A stretch of 64,000 bases of DNA from Glandiceps talaboti (taxonomy: Eukaryota > Hemichordata > Enteropneusta > Spengelidae), in the NCBI RefSeq assembly GCF_964340395.1, contig NC_135553.1, positions 23,468,949-23,532,948 on the forward strand, read 5' to 3'. Of this stretch, positions 61,332-64,000 are shown piece by piece; position 1 is the first letter of the stretch; each line of letters opens with the position of its first letter. The notes under the pieces were generated by a model. That model did not search any database. It was not told the DNA's origin and worked only from the letters and a program-made list of their open reading frames with translations. A program made the position numbers and the translations under genes.

Positions 61332-62202
61332 TATCTTGGAATTTAATATTCACCTTCAAAACATCATCACCTATTTATGCCTTATGTTATTCAAATTTGA
61401 AGGAAGACAGTAATGCTCACTGTCAGCTTATTTTAGCTGACTATGTCAGAAAAACTAACTGGTGAATGGATTCTAAGGTAGTCGTATATTTTGTAACTTC
61501 ATATGTAAGGGAAATCCAGATTTTTTCAAGAGTTGAAATAATGTCTTCACAGTGAAATATCCACTGAAATAAAGAAGTACGTACATTTATCAAACAGAGA
61601 AGATATTTTTATATAGTTATGGAACCTTGGGATACTGTGTGTAGTAGTGTGTTCTTTCTGTATGGATTTGAGATAACTCATATAGCTATTTGATATCAGT
61701 TGGATTTATTGGTGCATCAATACTTTGTTGACTATATTTCACAGGGAGAATGCTGCAAATTATTTTCAAAGGAAAGCTATACATAGTCTAAGTGTAAATA
61801 TACAGCTGTAAAATTTGCTAAAATTAGTTTCAAATAGGGGACAATTCCAAATAAAGTAACTGTCAATAATCAACTGTTGAAGAATTTCAAACCATCAAAA
61901 GGGAAATAACATGTGGTATAATGTAGAAATTAAAAAGGCAGTTTTATCAACTTTAACACTGCAATTCTTTATAACAACTTTCTTTAACAGTGATTTGGCC
62001 CCTATATATACATGTACAGGCTCTGTAATATATGCATATCTGTGCATGCATGATTCCATTTAATGATATTTTGCTATGGGCAGGTTGGTTGAATTAAATT
62101 TGGTTGTTTTGATTTTGGGGAAAAGATTTCAATAAAGAGAAATATAAAATAAATTGTAAATAATGTTTACGGTTATCATTTCTTGGGTCTGGTATTTTAT
62201 GT

Positions 62203-62283
62203 GTGTGTATGTATGTATGTATGTATGTATGTATGTATGTATGTATGTATGTATGTATGTATGTATGTATGTATGTATGTATG
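62203..62283. repeat. (ATGT)n microsatellite
   Basis: A GTAT run of about 20 units followed by GGATGTATG variants to ~62345. The open frames here are low-complexity artefacts. Confidence 0.97.
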
Positions 62284-62346
62284 GGTGGATGTATGTTTGG
62301 GTGGATGTATGTAATATATGATGTATGGTGGATGTATGTATGCATG

Positions 62347-62349
<3 letters not shown>

Positions 62350-62380
<31 letters not shown>

Positions 62381-62600
62381 CTTTTATTATCAAAATGCTT
62401 TAAAATACACATCAACAAACGGGTAACCCTGTTAGGACCAGCCTAATCTACCCAGGGGCCCAAGCAAGTTAAGCACAAAAATAAAGGAAAAGTAGACCAC
62501 ACTCGGAAAAGGCCAAACAGTACATCAAAGACAATACAAAAAAAAAATACAAATACATCTACAATGACTAAAAGAAACAACTTGACACAAAAATATTATA
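62350..62600 (-). mobile_element. Possible 3' end of a retroelement oriented on the - strand
   Basis: An AAT triplet run and GACTTTTATT read as AATAAAAGTC plus an ATT tail on the - strand. The adjoining GGTAACCCTGTTAGGACCAG region is more complex than its surroundings. Identity is unproven. Confidence 0.3.
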
Positions 62601-62825
62601 ATGTATGTATGTATGTATTGTATGTATGCATGTATGTATGTATGTATGTATGTATGTATGTATGTATGTATTGTATGTATGCATGTATGTATGTATGTAT
62701 GTATGTATGTATGATGTATGTATGTATGCATGTATGCATGTATGTATGTATGTATGTATGTATGTATGTATGTATGTATGTATGTATGATGTATGTATGT
62801 ATGTATGTATGCATGTATGTATGAT
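62600..62825. repeat. (ATGT)n microsatellite, compound
   Basis: Long ATGT array with interspersed GCATGT and GATGT variants, flanked by GGATGGATGGATG. Confidence 0.97.
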
Positions 62826-64000
62826 GTGTGTGGGTGTGGGTGGATGGATGGATGTGTATTAAAGATAGAGAAAAGACAATGCTATTGTTACACTTATAGA
62901 TATGGTTGGACTGCTATACTTATGAAAGCATAGAATGGAGATATGGAAATTTACAATTACAGACAATGCACTCAGAATTATATACCATAATTTCAGAGAG
63001 AATTACATAGCACAAATTTTTCTACTGAGAGATCATTTAGAGTCCCTATATAATAATGATGATGATTTTATACAAAGACAAATTTCAATGAGAAGTGGGA
63101 GTGGCTAGATAAAATAGCTTTTATATCTCTGTCTTGAAATAGATGTTCGTCTTATTTTAAATTTTTAGAATCAGATTTTTGTTACACTTTCTGAATACAT
63201 GTCTAAATTATAATAATCAATGTCTCTTCCACTTCATGGTCATACCCCCCCCCCCCCCTCCCCATTTGTCGTGATTGCAAAAGTGATATCCATATTCGAT
63301 ATTCACAAGGGCTAATGCCTTTGTCCTCATCAGATATTCAAAATTTCTGGTGTAATAAACTCTTTAAAAAGTGTTTTTCTTTCTTGTAAAACTTTCTCTC
63401 ACTCTTCGAATCCCTTCCGACACTTCAATCCTGATATATCCCGAATACGAATACGTACTCGTTCTCTGGTGGTAGAATCTGAATCTGAAAAAACAGCAGA
63501 CGCATTTTCCCATAAGCCTTTGCTAAAGCTCGAATCTTGAAAAGTCACCTGACTTTATAGCAGATACCACCCCCTACGTACCCAGTACCTATCTAGGCCC
63601 TGTAGCAGTACCGACGGTTCAATACCAAATGTCAAGTTGTTTCAGTGTGCTAATATTACTATATATACCAAAACAACCTTGTTTGTCTCTCCTCTATCGA
63701 GCACAATGCACTGGCAGTCACGAGGCACAGTCATATGACGAGTGACCCTGGAACTCGCCTTCATTCAAATTCAATGAATTGATGTATCTCTATTGTCGAA
63801 CTATTCAAAAAAGTTGTCTGCATTTATGATAAGCAATGAATGGGACTTCGAGATGACACCAGGCTGTTGCCACTAAATCTCCAACATAATTGTTCGAGTA
63901 ATACCATTTTTTATCTCGTATATAGGAATCCGACAAAACTGCAGGTAAGCTAAGTTATGACAAGGGAACATTTTTGGTCATGAAGCTTACACTACATGTG

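Larger units (their letters stand above)
58074..64000. other. 3' flank of SLC26A11 and distal intergenic DNA
   Basis: AT-rich, with no gene recognised. It holds the SLC26A11 3' untranslated region, an 85-bp duplication at 61196-61331, a CTGTAAG MITE at 60711-60807 and two ATGT arrays. From ~63380 the base composition is less AT-rich. A lone exon-like end (CTGCAG before gtaagc at 63944/63945) may belong to a gene running off the window. Confidence 0.5.

Noticed and set aside
63926-63944. Short exon-like segment before gtaagc at the right edge
   Set aside because: Only a tag-like acceptor and one donor are visible. With no downstream sequence and no recognisable protein, it is not called as a gene.
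1-64000. CRISPR arrays, bacterial operons, tRNA or rRNA genes
   Set aside because: The repeats present are microsatellites, satellites or transposon-like without spacer structure. No cloverleaf or rRNA-like sequence was recognised by eye, though short RNA genes could be missed without a search.

Overview
The window is animal nuclear DNA. It is AT-rich and has many short exons with GT-AG boundaries, long introns, microsatellites and numerous palindromic repeats. The proteins look bilaterian and are close to vertebrate orthologues in places. A marine invertebrate such as a cephalochordate, hemichordate or lophotrochozoan fits, but the species cannot be read from the sequence.

Layout. (1) 107-6221, + strand: the last nine coding exons of a molybdenum hydroxylase (xanthine dehydrogenase / aldehyde oxidase family); the 5' part lies outside the window. 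(2) 8655-19059, - strand: a complete five-exon N-sulfoglucosamine sulfohydrolase (SGSH, heparan N-sulfatase) gene, copy A, 512 aa. (3) 22915-32502, - strand: a second complete five-exon SGSH gene, copy B, 519 aa. (4) 41554-58073, + strand: a complete 14-exon SLC26A11-type sulfate/anion transporter, 687 aa, with at least one non-coding 5' exon further upstream. (5) 58074-64000: the 3' flank, rich in ATGT-type microsatellites, with no gene recognised. Exon sums are exact multiples of three for the three complete genes (1539, 1560 and 2064 nt).

SGSH removes N-linked sulfate from lysosomal heparan sulfate, and SLC26A11 moves sulfate and other anions across membranes. SGSH-B and SLC26A11 are divergent neighbours, as they are on human chromosome 17q25, so this looks like an ancient head-to-head sulfate gene pair with an extra SGSH copy added behind it. 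A CpG-rich stretch right of the SGSH-B start codon (about 32.5-33.3 kb) is the best candidate for a shared promoter.

The most notable single observation is a duplicated coding exon in SGSH-A (13717-13867 and 13024-13165). Both copies are open, have good splice sites and encode the same active-site segment. Their lengths and phases mean the frame is kept only if exactly one is spliced in, which is the hallmark of mutually exclusive exons.

Introns and intergenic DNA hold two ~1.4 kb Helentron/DINE-like elements, a decayed Penelope-like reverse transcriptase, several palindromic MITE families (some nested), a 51-bp satellite present in two introns of the transporter, and three tiny hairpins sharing one stem sequence.
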